Notes: generated by a model from the letters alone, not told the origin. Positions 38,612 through 53,373 are shown, counted from the first letter of the stretch. The stretch is 64,000 nucleotides of DNA from Sipunculus nudus (GCA_026874595.1 CM049315.1:63731389-63795388), one strand, 5' to 3'. Numbers and translations: made by a program.

Positions 38612-39110
38612 TTGTGCAAAGATGACCGATTTAAACTGCCAAGGAAGCCTTTTAGAAGCTTCATCAGGCCATCAAAAACCAGTTAGTAACGTCGTTTTTG
38701 CTGAAATCAGCTCGATTTTTTGCGTAATACAAAATCGTGTGTTGTGCAAAGATGACCGATTTAAACTGCTAAAGAAGCGTTTTAGAAGCTTCATCAGGCC
38801 ATTAAGAACCAGTTAGAAACGTCTTTTACGCCAAAATCAGCTCTTTTTTTCGTAATACATGATCGTGATTTGTGCAGAAACGGCTGATTTAAACTGCGAT
38901 AGAAGCGTTTTAATAGCTTCATTAGGCCATTTAGAAATTGGTAAAAACGTCGCTCTTGCTGAAATCAGATCGGTTTTCGCGTAATACAACATCGTGTTGT
39001 GCAAAATAGAAGATTAAAATTGCAAAAGAAGCAATTCAGAAGCTCCATTAGGCCATTTGAACCGGATACAAACATCCATCTCGCCGAAATCAGCTAGGTT
39101 TTTGGCTAAT

Positions 39111-39122
39111 TCAGGAACGGCT
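39111..39122 (+). repeat. 146 bp out-of-register deletion scar (copy A; also 46,751-46,762)
   Basis: The sequence reads CAGGAACGGCTAAT. In copy C the two halves are 146 bp apart: CAGGAACGTGTG ending at 57,851 and AGAAACGGCTAAT at 57,992-58,004. The shared AACG at the join is a 4 bp microhomology. The loss is not a whole number of monomers, so it shifts the register by about 17 bp. Confidence 0.8.
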
Positions 39123-42100
39123 AATATAAACTGCGATAGAAGCGTTTAAATAGCTTCATTATGCCATTTAGAAATTGTTAAAAACGTCGCTCTTGCTGAA
39201 ATCAGATCGGTTTTCGCGTAGTACAAGATCGTGTCTTGTGCAATGATCACCGATTTAAACTGCGAAAGAAGCCTTTTAGAAGCTTCATCAGGCCATTAAG
39301 AACCAGTTAGAAACGTCGTTTTTGCTGAAATCAGCTCGATTTTCTTGCGTAATGCAAGATCGTGTTTGTGCAAATATTGCAGATTTAAATTGTAAAAGAA
39401 TCAATTCAGGAGCTTTATTAGACCATTTAGATCCAGATACCAACGTCTTTTTCGCCGAAATCAGCTCGTTTTTGCGTAATACAAGACCGTGTTTTGTGCA
39501 AAGATGACCGATTTCAACTGCCAAGGAAGCCTTTTACAAGCTTCATCAGGCCATTAAGAACCAGTTAGCAACGTCGTTTTTGCTGAAATCAGCTCGATTT
39601 TTTGCGTAATACAAAATCGTGTGTTGTGCAAAGATGACCGATTTAAAATGCTTAAAAAGCGTTTTAGAAGCTTCATCAGGCCATTGAGAACCAGTTAGAA
39701 ACGTCTTTTACGCCGAAATCAGCTCGTTTTTTTCGTAATACAAGATCGTGATTTGTGCAGAAACGGCTGATTTAAACTGCGATAGAAGCGTTTTAATAGC
39801 TTCATTAGGCCATTTAGAAATTGGTAAAATCGTCGCTCTTGCTGAAATCAGATCGGTTTTTGCGTAATACAAGATCGTGTTTTGTGCAAAGATGACCGAT
39901 TTAAACTGCTAAAGAAGCGTTTTAGAAGCTTCATCAGGCCACTAAGAACCAGTTAGAAACGTCTTTTACGCCGAAGTCAGCTCGTTTTTTTCGTAATACA
40001 AGATCGTGATTTGTGCAGAAACGGCTGATTTAAACTGCAATAGAAGCGTTTTAATAGCTTCATTAGGCCATTTAGAAATTGGTAAAAACGTCGCTCTTGC
40101 TGAAATCAGATCGGTTTTCGCGTAATACAACATCGTGTTGTGCAAAATAGAAGATTAAAATTGCAAAAGAAGCAATTCAGAAGCTCCATTAGGCCATTTA
40201 GAACCGGGTACAAACATCGATCTCGCCGAAATCAGATAGGTTTTTGGCTATTTCAGGAACGTGTGTTGTGCAAAAATTACAGATTTCAATTGCAAAAGAA
40301 GCAATTCAGAAGCTTCATTAGGCCGTTTAGAATCAGATACAAACGTCTTTTACGACGAAATCAGCTCGGTTTTTTCGTAATACAAGATCGTGATTTGTGC
40401 AGAAACGGCTGATATAAACTGCGATAGAAGCGTTTAAATAGCTTCATTAGGCCATTTAGAAATTGTTAAAAACGTCGCTTTTGCTGAAATCAGATCAGTT
40501 TGCGCGTAGTACAAGATCGTGTTGTGCAAAATAGAAGATTAAAATTGCAAAAGAAGCAATTCAGAAGCTCCATTAGGCCATTTAGAACCTGGTACAAACA
40601 TCGATCTCGTCTAAATCAGATGGGTTTTTTGCCTAATTCATGATCGTGTGTTGTGCAAAAATTGCAGATTTAAATTGCAAAAGAAGCAATTCAGAAGCTT
40701 CATTCGGCCGTTTAGAACCAGATACAAACATCTTTTACGCCGAAATCAGCTCGGTTTTTGCGTAATACAAGATCGTGTTTTGTGCAAAGATGACCGATTT
40801 AAACTGCAAAAGAAGCGTTTAAGAAGCTTTATCAGGCCATTAAGAATCAGTTAGGAACGTCGTTTTTGCTGAAATCAGCTCGGTTTTTTTTTTGCGTAAT
40901 ATAAGATCGTGTGTTGTGCAAAGATGATGATTTAAACTGCAAAAGAAGCGTTTGAGAAACTTCATTAGGCCATTTAGAACCAGTTAAAAATGTCGTTTTT
41001 TTGCCGAAATCAGCTCGGTTTTTGCGTAATATAGGATCCTGTTTTGTGCAAAATGGCCAATTTAAACTGCGATAGAAGCGTTTTAATAGCTTCATTAGGC
41101 CATTTAGAAATTGGTAAAAACGTCGCTCTTGCGGAAATCAAATCGGTTTTCGCGTAATACAACATCGTGTTGTGCAAAATAGAAGATTAAAATTGCAAAA
41201 GAAGCAATTCAGAAGCTCCATTAGGCCATTTAGAACCGCGTACAAACATCGATCTCGCCGAAATCAGCTAGGCTTTTGGCTAATTCAGGAACGTGTGTTG
41301 TGCAAAAATTACAGATTTCAATTGCAAAAGAAGCAATTCAGAAGCTTCATTAGGCCGTTTAGAATCAGATGCAAACGTCTTTTACGACGAAATCAGCTCG
41401 GTTTTTTTCGTAATACAAGATCGTGATTTGTGCAGAAACGGCTAATATAAACTGCGATAGAAGCGTTTAAATAGCATCATAATGCCATTTAGAAATTGTT
41501 AAAAACGTCGCTTTTGCTGAAATCAGATCGGTTTTCGCATAGTACAAGATCGTGTTGTGCAAAAGAGAAGATTAAAATTGCAAAAGAAGCAATTCAGAAG
41601 CTCCATTAGGCCATTTAGAACCGGGTACAAACATCGATCTCGCCGAAATCAGCTAGGTTTTTCCCTAATTCATGATCGTGTGTTGTGCAAAAATTGCAGA
41701 TTTAAATTGCAAAAGAAGCAATTCAGAAACTTTATTAGGCCGTTTAGAATCAGATACAAACGTCTTTTACGCCGAAATCAGCTCGGTTTTTGCGTAATAC
41801 AAGATCGTGTTTTGTGCAAAGATGACCGATTTAAACTGCGAAAGAAGCGTTTTAAAAGCTTCATCATGCCATTAAGAACCAGTTAGCAACGCCGTTTTTG
41901 CTGAAATCAGTTCGGTTTTTTTTGCGTAATTCAAAATCGTCTGTTGTGCAAAGATGACCGATTTAAACTGCTAAAGAAGCGTTTTAGAAGCTTCATCAGG
42001 CAATCAAGAAGTTAGAAACGTCGTTTTTGCTAAAATCAGCTCGATTTTTTAGCGTAACATAAGATGGTGTTTGTCCAAAGATGACCGATTTAAACTGCAA

Positions 42101-43310
42101 AAGAAGCAATTCAGAAGCTCCATCAGGCCATTAAGAACCTGGTACAAACATCGATCTCACCTAAATCAGCTGGGTTTTTTGCCTAATTCATGATCGTGTG
42201 TTGTGCAAAAATTGCAGATTTAAATTGCAAAAGAAGCATTTCAGAAGCTTCATTAGGCCGTTTAGAACCAGATACAAACATCTTTTACGCCGAAATCAGC
42301 TCGGTTTTTGCGTAATACAAGATCGTGTTTTGTGCAAAGATGACCGATTTAAACTGCAAAAGAAGCGTTTAAGAAGATTTTTCAGGCCATTAAGAATCAG
42401 TTAGGAACGTCGTTTTTGCTGAAATCAGCTCGGTTTTTTTTTTTTTTGCGTAATATAAGATCGTGTGTTGTGCAAAGATGATGATTTAAACTGCAAAAGA
42501 AGCGTTTGAGAAACTTCATTAGGCCATTTAGAACCAGTTACAAATGTCGTTTTTTTGCCGAAATCAGCTCGGTTTTTCCGTAATATAGGATCCTGTTTTG
42601 TGCAAAATGGCCGATTTAAACTGCGATAGAAGCGTTTTAATAGCTTCATTAGGCCATTTAGAAATTGGTAAAAACGTCGCTCTTGCGGAAATCAAATCGG
42701 TTTTCGCGTAATACAACATCGTGTTGTGCAAAATAGAAGATTAAAATTGCAAAAGAAGCAATTCAGAAGCTCCATTAGGCCATTTAGAACCGGGTAAAAA
42801 CATCGATCTCGCCGAAATCAGCTAGGTTTTTGGCTAATTCAGGAACGTGTGTTGTGCAAAAATTACAGATTTCAATTGCAAAAGAAGCAATTCAGAAGCT
42901 TCATTAGGCCGTTTAGAATCAGATACAAACGTCTTTTACGACGAAATCAGCTCGGTTTTTTCCTAATACAAGATCGTGATTTCTGCAGAAACGGCTAATA
43001 TAAACTGCGATAGAAGCGTTTAAATAGATTCATTATGCCATTTAGAAATTGTTAAAAACGTCGCTTTTGCTGAAATCAGATCGGTTTTCGCTTAGTACAA
43101 GATCGTGTTGTGCAAAAGAGAAGATTAAAATTGCAAAAGAAGCAATTCAGAAGCTCCATTAGGCCATTTAGAACCGGGTACAAACATCGATCTCGCCGAA
43201 ATCAGCTAGGTTTTTCCCTAATTCATAATCGTGTGTTGTGCAAAAATTGCAGATTTAAATTGCAAAAGAAGCAATTCAGAAACTTTATTAGGCCGTTTAG
43301 AATCAGATAC

Positions 43311-43325
43311 AAACGTTTTTCGATT
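43311..43325 (+). repeat. 59 bp internal deletion scar (copy A; also ~50,959 and ~60,648)
   Basis: AAACGT(C)TTT is joined directly to CGATTTAAACTGC. In the comparable region at 49,326-49,587 two monomers span 261 bp; at 50,875-51,077 they span 202 bp, a 59 bp loss. All three domain 2 copies carry it. Copy A has T at the base where B and C have C. Confidence 0.8.
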
Positions 43326-46300
43326 TAAACTGCTAAGGAAGCGTTTTAGAAGCTTCATCAGGCCATTAAGAACCAGTTAGTAACGTCGTTCTTGCTGAAA
43401 TCAGTTCGGTTTTTTTTGCGTAATTCAAAATCGTCTGTTGTGCAAAGATGACCGATTTAAACTGCTAAAGAAGCGTTTTAGAAGCTTCATCAGGCCACTA
43501 AGAACCAGTTAGAAACGTCTTTTACGCCGAAATCAGCTTGTTTTTTTCGTAATACAAGATCGTGATTTGTGCAGAAACGGCTGATTTAAACTGCAATAGA
43601 AGCGTTTTAATAGCTTCATTAGGCCATTTAGAAATTGGTAAAAACGTAGCTCTTGCTGAAATCCGATCGGTTTCGCGTAATACAACATCGTGTTGTGCAA
43701 AATAGAAGATTAAAATTGCAAAAGAAGCAATTCAGAAGCTCCATTAGGCCATTTAGAACCGGGTACAAACATCGATCTCGCCGAAATCAGCTAGGTTTTT
43801 GCCTAATTCATGATCGTGTGTTGTGCAAAAATTGCAGATTTAAATTGCAAAAGAAGCAATTCAGAAGCTTCATTAGGCCGTTTAGAAGCAGATACAAACA
43901 TCTTTTACGCCGAAATCAGCTCGGTTTTTGCGTAATACAAAATCGTGTGTTGTGCAAAGATGACCGATTTAAACTTGGAAAGAAGCGATTCAATAGCTTT
44001 ATTAGTCGACTTAAAACCCGTTACAACCGTCGTTTTCGCTGAAATAAGCTCAGTTTTTGCGTAGTACAAGATCGTGTGTTGGGCAAATATCACCGATTTA
44101 AACTGCGAGAGAAGAGATTCAATAGCTTCATAAGGCGACTTATAACCCGTTACAACCGTCGTTTTTGCCGAAATAAGCTCGGTTTTTCCGTAGTACAAGA
44201 TCGTGTGTTGGGCAAATATCACCGATTAAAACTGCTAAATAAGCATTTTAGAAACTTCATCAGGCCATTAAGAACCAGTTAGAAACGGCGTTTTTGCTGA
44301 AATCAGCTCGATTTTTTTAGCGTAATATAAGATCGTGTTTGTGCAAAAATGACCGATTTAAACTGCAAAAGAAGAGTTTAAGAAGCTTCAATAGGCCACT
44401 TCAAACCAGTTACAAAGATCTTTTTTGCCGAAATCGACTCGTATTTTGCGTTATAATAGATCATGATTTGTGCAGAAATGGCCAGTTTAAACTGCGAAAG
44501 AAGCGTTTCAGAAACTTCATTAGGCGACTTAAAACCCGTTACAAAAGTCGTTTTCGCCGCAGTCAGCTGGGTTTTCGAGTACTACAAGATCGTGAGTTGT
44601 GCAAAAATGGCCGTTTAAATTGCAAATGAAGCGTTTTAATAGCTTCATCAGGCCATTTAAAACAAGTTACAAACGTCGTTTTTGCCGAAATCAGCAAGGT
44701 TTTCGCTTAATACAAGATCGCAGATTTAAATTGCAAAAGAATCAATTCAGGAGCTTTATCAGGCCATTTAGAACCAGATACCAACGTCTTTTTCGCCGAA
44801 ATCAGATCGGTTTTTGCGTAATACAAGACCGTGTTTTGTGCAAAGATGACCGATTTCAACTGCCAAGGAAGCCTTTTAGAAGCTTCATCAGGCCATTAAG
44901 AACCAGTTAGCAACGTCGTTTTTGCTGAAATCAGCTCGATTTTTTGCGTAATACAAAATCGTGTGTTGTGCAAAGATGACCGATTTAAACTGGTAAAGAA
45001 GCGTTTTAGAAGCTTCATCAGGCCATTAAGAACCAGTTAGAAACGTCTTTTACGCCGAAATCAGCTCGTTTTTTTCGTAATACAAGATCGTGATTTGTGC
45101 AGAAACGGCTGATTTAAACTGCGATAGAAGCGTTTTAATAGCTTCATTAGGCCATTTAGAAATTGGTAAAAACGTCGCTTTTGCAGAAATCAGATCGGTT
45201 TTCGCGTAATACAACATCATGTTGTGCAAAATAGAAGATTAAATTGCAAAAGAAGCAATTCAGAAGCTCCATTAGGCCATTTAGAACCGGGTACAAACAT
45301 CGATCTCGCCGAAATCAGCTAGGTTTTTGGCTAATTCAGGAACGTGTGTTGTGCAAAAATTACAGATTTCAATTGCAAAAGAAGCAATTCAGAAGCTTCA
45401 TTAGGCCGTTTAGAATCAGATACAAACGTCTGTTACGACGAAATCAGCTCGGTTTTTTCGTAATACAAGATCGTGATTTGTGCAGAAACGGCTGAAATAA
45501 ACTGCGATAGAAGCGTTTAAATAGCTTTATTAGGCCATTTAGAAATTGTTAAAAATGTCGCTTTTGCTGAAATCAGATCTGTTTTCGCGTAATACAACAT
45601 CGTGTTGTGCAAAATAGAAGATTAAAATTGCAAAAGAAGCAATTCAGAAGCTCCATTAGGCAATTTAGAACCGGGTACAAACATCGATCTCGCCGAAATC
45701 AGCTAGGTTTTTGGCTAATTCAGGAACGTGTGTTGTGCAAAAATTACAGATTTCAATTGCAAAAGAAGCAATTCAGAAGCTTCATTAGGCCGTTTAGAAT
45801 CAGATACAAACGTCTTTTACGACGAAATCAGCTCGGTTTTTTCCTAATACAAGATCGTGATTTGTGCAGAAACGGCTAATATAAACTGCGATAGAAGCGT
45901 TTAAATAGCTTCATTATGCCATTAAGAAATTGTTAAAAACGTCGCTTTTGCTGAAATCAGATCGGTTTTCGCTTAGTACAAGATCGTGTTGTGCAAAAAG
46001 AGAAGATTAAAATTGCAAAAGAAGCAATTCAGAAGCTCCATTAGGCCCTTTAGAACCGGGTACAAACATCGATCTCGCCGAAATCAGCTCGATTTTTTTT
46101 TGCGTAATGCAAGATCGTGTTTGTGCAAATATTGCAGATTTAAATTGCAAAAGAATCAATTCAGGAGCTTTATTAGGCCATTTAAAACCAGATACCAACG
46201 TCTTTTCCGCCGAAATCAGCTCGGTTTTTGCATAATACAAGACCGTGTTTTGTGCAAAGATGACCGATTTAAACTGCCAAGGAAGCCTTTTAGAAGCTTC

Positions 46301-48522
46301 ATCAGGCCATCAAAAACCAGTTAGTAACGTCGTTTTTGCTGAAATCAGCTCGATTTTTTGCGTAATACAAAATCGTGTGTTGTGCAAAGATGACCGATTT
46401 AAACTGCTAAAGAAGCGTTTTAGAAGCTTCATCAGGCCATTAAGAACCAGTTAGAAACGTCTTTTACGCCAAAATCAGCTCTTTTTTTCGTAATACATGA
46501 TCGTGATTTGTGCAGAAACGGCTGATTTAAACTGCGATAGAAGCGTTGTAATAGCTTCATTAGGCCATTTAGAAATTGGTAAAAACGTCGCTCTTGCTGA
46601 AATCAGATCGGTTTTCGCGTAATACAACATCGTGTTGTGCAAAATAGAAGATTAAAATTGCAAAAGAAGCAATTCAGAAGCTCCATTAGGCCATTTAGAA
46701 CCGGATACAAACATCCATCTCGCCGAAATCAGCTAGGTGTTTGGCTAATTCAGGAACGGCTAATATAAACTGCGATAGAAGCGTTTAAATAGCTTCATTA
46801 TGCCATTTAGAAATTGTTAAAAACGTCGCTCTTGCTGAAATCAGATCGGTTTTCGCGTAGAACAAGATCGTGTCTTGTGCAATGATCACCGATTTAAACT
46901 GCGAAAGAAGCCTTTTAGAAGCTTCATCAGGCCATTAGGAACCAGTTAGAAACGTCGTTTTTGCTGAAATCAGCTCGATTTTCTTGCGTAATGCAAGATC
47001 GTGTTTGTGCAAATATTGCAGATTTAAATTGTAAAAGAAGCAATTCAGGAGCTTTATTAGACCATTTAGATCCAGATACCAACGTCTTTTTCGCCGAAAT
47101 CAACTCGTTTTTGCGTAATACAAGACCGTGTTTTGTGCAAAGATGACCGATTTAAACTGCCAAGGAAGCCTTTTAGAAGCTTCATCAGGCCATTAAGAAC
47201 CAGTTAGCAACGTCGTTTTTGCTGAAATCAGCTCGATTTTTTGCGTAATACAAAATCGTGTGTTGTGCAAAGATGACCGATTTAAACTGCTTAAGAAGCG
47301 TTTTAGAAGCTTCATCAGGCCATTGAGAACCAGTTAGAAACGTCTTTTACGCCGAAATCAGCTCGTTTTTTTCGTAATACAAGATCGTGATTTGTGCAGA
47401 AACGGCTGATTTAAACTGCGATAGAAGCGTTTTAATAGCTTCATTAGGCCATTTAGAAATTGGTAAAATCGTCGCTCTTGCTGAAATCAGATCGGTTTTT
47501 GCGTAATACAAGATCGTGTTTTGTGCAAAGATGACCGATTTAAACTGCTAAAGAAGCGTTTTAGAAGCTTCATCAGGCCACTAAGAACCAGTTAGAAACG
47601 TCTTTTACGCTGAAGTCAGCTCGTTTTTTTCGTAATACAAGATCGTGATTTGTGCAGAAACGGCTGATTTAAACTGCAATAGAAGCGTTTTAATAGCTTC
47701 ATTAGGCCATTTAGAAATTGGTAAAAACGTCGCTCTTGCTGAAATCAGATCGGTTTTCGCGTAATACAACATCGTGTTGTGCAAAATAGAAGATTAAAAT
47801 TGCAAAAGAAGCAATTCAGAAGCTCCATTAGGCCATTTAGAACCGGGTACAAACATCGATCTCGCCGAAATCAGATAGGTTTTTGGCTATTTCAGGAACG
47901 TGTGTTGTGCAAAAATTACAGATTTCAATTGCAAAAGAAGCAATTCAGAAGCTTCATTAGGCCGTTTAGAATCAGATACAAACGTCTTTTACGACGAAAT
48001 CAGCTCGGTTTTTTCGTAATACAAGATCGTGATTTGTGCTGAAACGGCTGATATAAACTGCGATAGAAGCGTTTAAATAGCTTCATTAGGCCATTTAGAA
48101 ATTGTTAAAAACGTCGCTTTTGCTGAAATCAGATCGGTTTGCGCGTAGTACAAGATCGTGTTGTGCAAAATAGAAGATTAAAATTGCAAAAGAAGCAATT
48201 CAGAAGCTCCATTAGGCCATTTAGAACCTGGTACAAACATCGATCTCGTCTAAATCAGATGGGTTTTTTGCCTAATTCATGATCGTGTGTTGTGCAAAAA
48301 TTGCAGATTTAAATTGCAAAAGAAGCAATTCAGAAGCTTCATTCGGCCGTTTAGAACCAGATACAAACATCTTTTACGCCGAAATCAGCTCGGTTTTTGC
48401 GTAATACAAGATCGTGTTTTGTGCAAAGATGACCGATTTAAACTGCAAAAGAAGCGTTTAAGAAGCTTTATCAGGCCATTAAGAATCAGTTAGGAACGTC
48501 GTTTTTGCTGAAATCAGCTCGG

Positions 48523-48537
48523 TTTTTTTTTTTTTTT
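48523..48537 (+). repeat. T15 homopolymer, length-variable among HOR copies
   Basis: After CAGCTCGG the T run is 15 long here. Equivalent monomers have T10 (40,884-40,893), T14 (42,434-42,447), T9 (50,077-50,085) and T14 (59,762-59,775), while surrounding sequence is nearly invariant. Slippage at one monomer position is the simplest reading. Confidence 0.85.
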
Positions 48538-51500
48538 GCGTAATATAAGATCGTGTGTTGTGCAAAGATGATGATTTAAACTGCAAAAGAAGCGTTTGAG
48601 AAACTTCATTAGGCCATTTAGAACCAGTTAAAAATGTCGTTTTTTTGCCGAAATCAGCTCGGTTTTTGCGTAATATAGGATCCTGTTTTGTGCAAAATGG
48701 CCAATTTAAACTGCGATAGAAGCGTTTTAATAGCTTCATTAGGCCATTTAGAAATTGGTAAAAACGTCGCTCTTGCGGAAATCAAATCGGTTTTCGCGTA
48801 ATACAACATCGTGTTGTGCAAAATAGAAGATTAAAATTGCAAAAGAAGCAATTCAGAAGCTCCATTAGGCCATTTAGAACCGGGTACAAACATCGATCTC
48901 GCCGAAATCAGCTAGGTTTTTGGCTAATTCAGGAACGTGTGTTGTGCAAAAATTACAGATTTCAATTGCAAAAGAAGCAATTCAGAAGCTTCATTAGGCC
49001 GTTTAGAATCAGATGCAAACGTCTTTTACGACGAAATCAGCTCCGTTTTTTCGTAATACAAGATCGTGATTTGTGCAGAAACGGCTAATATAAACTGCGA
49101 TAGAAGCGTTTAAATAGCTTCATTATGCCATTTAGAAATTGTTAAAAACGTCGCTTTTGCTGAAATCAGATCGGTTTTCGCATAGTACAAGATCGTGTTG
49201 TGCAAAAGAGAAGATTAAAATTGCAAAAGAAGCAATTCAGAAGCTCCATTAGGCCATTTAAAACCGGGTACAAACATCGATCTCGCCGAAATCAGCTAGG
49301 TTTTTCCCTAATTCATGATCGTGTGTTGTGCAAAAATTGCAGATTTAAATTGCAAAAGAAGCAATTCAGAAACTTTATTAGGCCGTTTAGAATCAGATAC
49401 AAACGTCTTTTACGCCGAAATCAGCTCGGTTTTTGCGTAATACAAGATCGTGTTTTGTGCAAAGATGACCGATTTAAACTGCGAAAGAAGCGTTTTAAAA
49501 GCTTCATCATGCCATTAAGAACCAGTTAGCAACGTCGTTTTTGCTGAAATCAGTTCGGTTTTTTTTGCGTAATTCAAAATCGTCTGTTGTGCAAAGATGA
49601 CCGATTTAAACTGCTAAAGAAGCGTTTTAGAAGCTTCATCAGGCAATCAAGAAGTTAGAAACGTCGTTTTTGCTAAAATCAGCTCGATTTTTTAGCGTAA
49701 TATAAGATGGTGTTTGTCCAAAGATGACCGATTTAAACTGCAAAAGAAGCAATTCAGAAGCTCCATCAGGCCATTAAGAACCTGGTACAAACATCGATCT
49801 CGCCTAAATCAGCTGGGTTTTTTGCCTAATTCATGATCGTGTGTTGTGCAAAAATTGCAGATTTAAATTGCAAAAGAAGCATTTCAGAAGCTTCATTAGG
49901 CCGTTTAGAACCAGATACAAACATCTTTTACGCCGAAATCAGCTCGGTTTTTGCGTAATACAAGATCGTGTTTTGTGCAAAGATGACCGATTTAAACTGC
50001 AAAAGAAGCGTTTAAGAAGATTTTTCAGGCCATTAAGAATCAGTTAGGAACGTCGTTTTTGCTGAAATCAGCTCGGTTTTTTTTTGCGTAATATAAGATC
50101 GTGTGTTGTGCAAAGATGATGATTTAAACTGCAAAAGAAGCGTTTGAGAAACTTCATTAGGCCATTTAGAACCAGTTACAAATGTCGTTTTTTTTGCCGA
50201 AATCAGCTCGGTTTTTCCGTAATATAGGATCCTGTTTTGTGCAAAATGGCCGATTTAAACTGCGATAGAAGCGTTTTAATAGCTTCATTAGGCCATTTAG
50301 AAATTGGTAAAAACGTCGCTCTTGCGGAAATCAAATCGGTTTTCGCGTAATACAACATCGTGTTGTGCAAAATAGAAGATTAAAATTGCAAAAGAAGCAA
50401 TTCAGAAGCTCCATTAGGCCATTTAGAACCGGGTACAACCATCGATCTCGCCGAAATCAGCTAGGTTTTTGGCTAATTCAGGAACGTGTGTTGTGCAAAA
50501 ATTACAGATTTCAATTGCAAAAGAAGCAATTCAGAAGCTTCATTAGGCCGTTTAGAATCAGATACAAACGTCTTTTACGACGAAATCAGCTCGGTTTTTT
50601 CCTAATACAAGATCGTGATTTCTGCAGAAACGGCTAATATAAACTGCGATAGAAGCGTTTAAATAGCTTCATTATGCCATTTAGAAATTGTTAAAAACGT
50701 CGCTTTTGCTGAAATCAGATCGGTTTTCGCTTAGTACAAGATCGTGTTGTGCAAAAGAGAAGATTAAAATTGCAAAAGAAGCAATTCAGAAGCTCCATTA
50801 GGCCATTTAGAACCGGGTACAAACATCGATCTCGCCGAAATCAGCTAGGTTTTTCCCTAATTCATAATCGTGTGTTGTGCAAAAATTGCAGATTTAAATT
50901 GCAAAAGAAGCAATTCAGAAACTTTATTAGGCCGTTTAGAATCAGATACAAACGTCTTTCGATTTAAACTGCTAAGGAAGGGTTTTAGAAGCTTCATCAG
51001 GCCATTAGGAACCAGTTAGTAACGTCGTTCTTGCTGAAATCAGTTCGGTTTTTTTTGCGTAATTCAAAATCGTCTGTTGTGCAAAGATGACCGATTTAAA
51101 CTGCTAAAGAAGCGTTTTAGAAGCTTCATCAGGCCACTAAGAACCAGTTAGAAACGTCTTTTACGCCGAAATCAGCTCGTTTTTTTCGTAATACAAGATC
51201 GTGATTTGTGCAGAAACGGCTGATTTAAACTGCAATAGAAGCGTTTTAATAGCTTCATTAGGCCATTTAGAAATTGGTAAAAACGTAGCTCTTGCTGAAA
51301 TCCGATCGGTTTCGCGTAATACAACATCGTGTTGTGCAAAATAGAAGATTTAAATTGCAAAAGAAGCAATTCAGAAGCTCCATTAGGCCATTTAGAACCG
51401 GGTACAAACATCGATCTCGCCGAAATCAGCTAGGTTTTTGGCTAATTCAGGAACGTGTGTTGTGCAAAAATTACAGATTTAAATTGCAAAAGAAGCAATT

Positions 51501-53373
51501 CAGAAGCTCCATTAGGCCATTTAGAACCGGGTACAAACATCGATCTCGCCGAAATCAGCTAGGTTTTTGCCTAATTCATGATCGTGTGTTGTGCAAAAAT
51601 TGCAGATTTAAATTGCAAAAGAAGCAATTCAGAAGCTTCATTAGGCCGTTTAGAACCAGATACAAACATCTTTTACGCCGAAATCAGCTCGGTTTTTGCG
51701 TAATACAAAATCGTGTGTTCTGCAAAGATGACCGATTTAAACTGGGAAAGAAGCGATTCAAAAGCTTTATTAGTCGACTTAAAACCCGTTACAACCGTCG
51801 TTTTCGCTGAAATAAGCTCGGTTTTTGCGTAGTACAAGATCGTGTGTTGGGCAAATATCACCGATTTAAACTGCGAGAGAAGAGATTCAATAGCTTCATA
51901 AGGCGACTTATAACCCGTTACAACCGTCGTTTTTGCCGAAATAAGCTCGGTTTTTCCGTAGTACAAGATCGTGTGTTGGGCAAATATCACCGATTAAAAC
52001 TGCTAAATAAGCATTTTAGAAACTTCATCAGGCCATTAAGAACCAGTTAGAAACGGTGTTTTTGCTGAAATCAGCTCGATTTTTTTAGCGTAATATAAGA
52101 TCGTGTTTGTGCAAAAATGACCGATTTAAACTGCAAAAGAAGAGTTTAAGAAGCTTCAATATGCCACTTCAAACCAGTTACAAAGATCTTTTTTGCCGAA
52201 ATCGACTCGGATTTTGCGTTATAATAGATCATGATTTGTGCAGAAATGGCCAGTTTAAACTGCGAAAGAAGCGTTTCAGAAACTTCATTAGGCGACTTAA
52301 AACCCGTTACAAAAGTCGTTTTCGCCGCAGTCAGCTGGGTTTTCGAGTACTACAAGATCGTGAGTTGTGCAAAAATGGCCGTTTAAATTGCAAATGAAGC
52401 GTTTTAATAGCTTCATCAGGCCATTTAAAACAAGTTACAAACGTCGTTTTTGCCGAAATCAGCAAGGTTTTCGCTTAATACAAGATCGCAGATTTAAATT
52501 GCAAAAGAATCAATTCAGGAGCTTTATTAGGCCATTTAGAACCAGATACCAACGTCTTTTTCGCCGAAATCAGATCGGTTTTTGCGTAATACAAGACCGT
52601 GTTTTGTGCAAAGATGACCGATTTCAACTGCCAAGGAAGCCTTTTAGAAGCTTCATCAGGCCATTAAGAACAAGTTAGCAACGTCGTTTTTGCTGAAATC
52701 AGCTCGATTTTTTGCGTAATACAAAATCGTGTGTTGTGCAAAGATGACCGATTTAAACTGCTAAAGAAGCGTTTTAGAAGCTTCATCAGGCCATTAAGAA
52801 CCAGTTAGAAACGTCTTTTACGCCGAAATCAGCTCGTTTTTTTCGTAATACAAGATCGTGATTTGTGCAGAAACGGCTGATTTAAACTGCGATAGAAGCG
52901 TTTTAATAGCTTCATTAGGCCATTTAGAAATTGGTAAAAACGTCGCTCTTGCAGAAATCAGATCGGTTTTCGCGTAATACAATATCGTGTTGTGCAAAAT
53001 AGAAGATTAAAATTGCAAAAGAAGCAATTCAGAAGCTCCATTAGGCCATTTAGAACCGGGTACAAACATCGATCTCGCCGAAATCAGCTAGGTTTTTGGC
53101 TAATTCAGGAACGTGTGTTGTGCAAAAATTACAGATTTCAATTGCAAAAGAAGCAATTCAGAAGCTTCATTAGGCCGTTTAGAATCAGATACAAACGTCT
53201 GTTACGACGAAATCAGCTCGGTTTTTTCGTAATACAAGATCGTGATTTGTGCAGAAACGGCTGAAATAAACTGCGATAGAAGCGTTTAAATAGCTTTATT
53301 AGGCCATTTAGAAATTGTTAAAAACGTCGCTTTTGCTGAAATCAGATCGGTTTTCGCGTAATACAACATCGTG

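Larger units (their letters stand above)
38612..46249 (+). repeat. Domain 2 HOR copy A (7638 bp, ~60 monomers)
   Basis: Measured from the monomer beginning TTGTGCAAAGATGACC after ACAAGACCGTGT at 38,612 to its counterpart at 46,250. Matching landmarks in copy B are displaced by 7638-7643 bp (for example 40,648 to 48,287 and 43,110 to 50,749). About the first 5 kb has a monomer order absent from domain 1. The last part (from about 43,650) follows the domain 1 order. It carries the 146 bp deletion scar near 39,115, the 59 bp scar near 43,318, and poly-T runs of 10 and 14. It has one monomer fewer than copies B and C near 43,790. Confidence 0.85.

Noticed and set aside
38450-38700. Mobile element or unique DNA at the domain 1/domain 2 boundary
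   Set aside because: The sequence across the boundary is ordinary monomer with no inverted terminal repeats, target duplication, poly-A tail or coding region.
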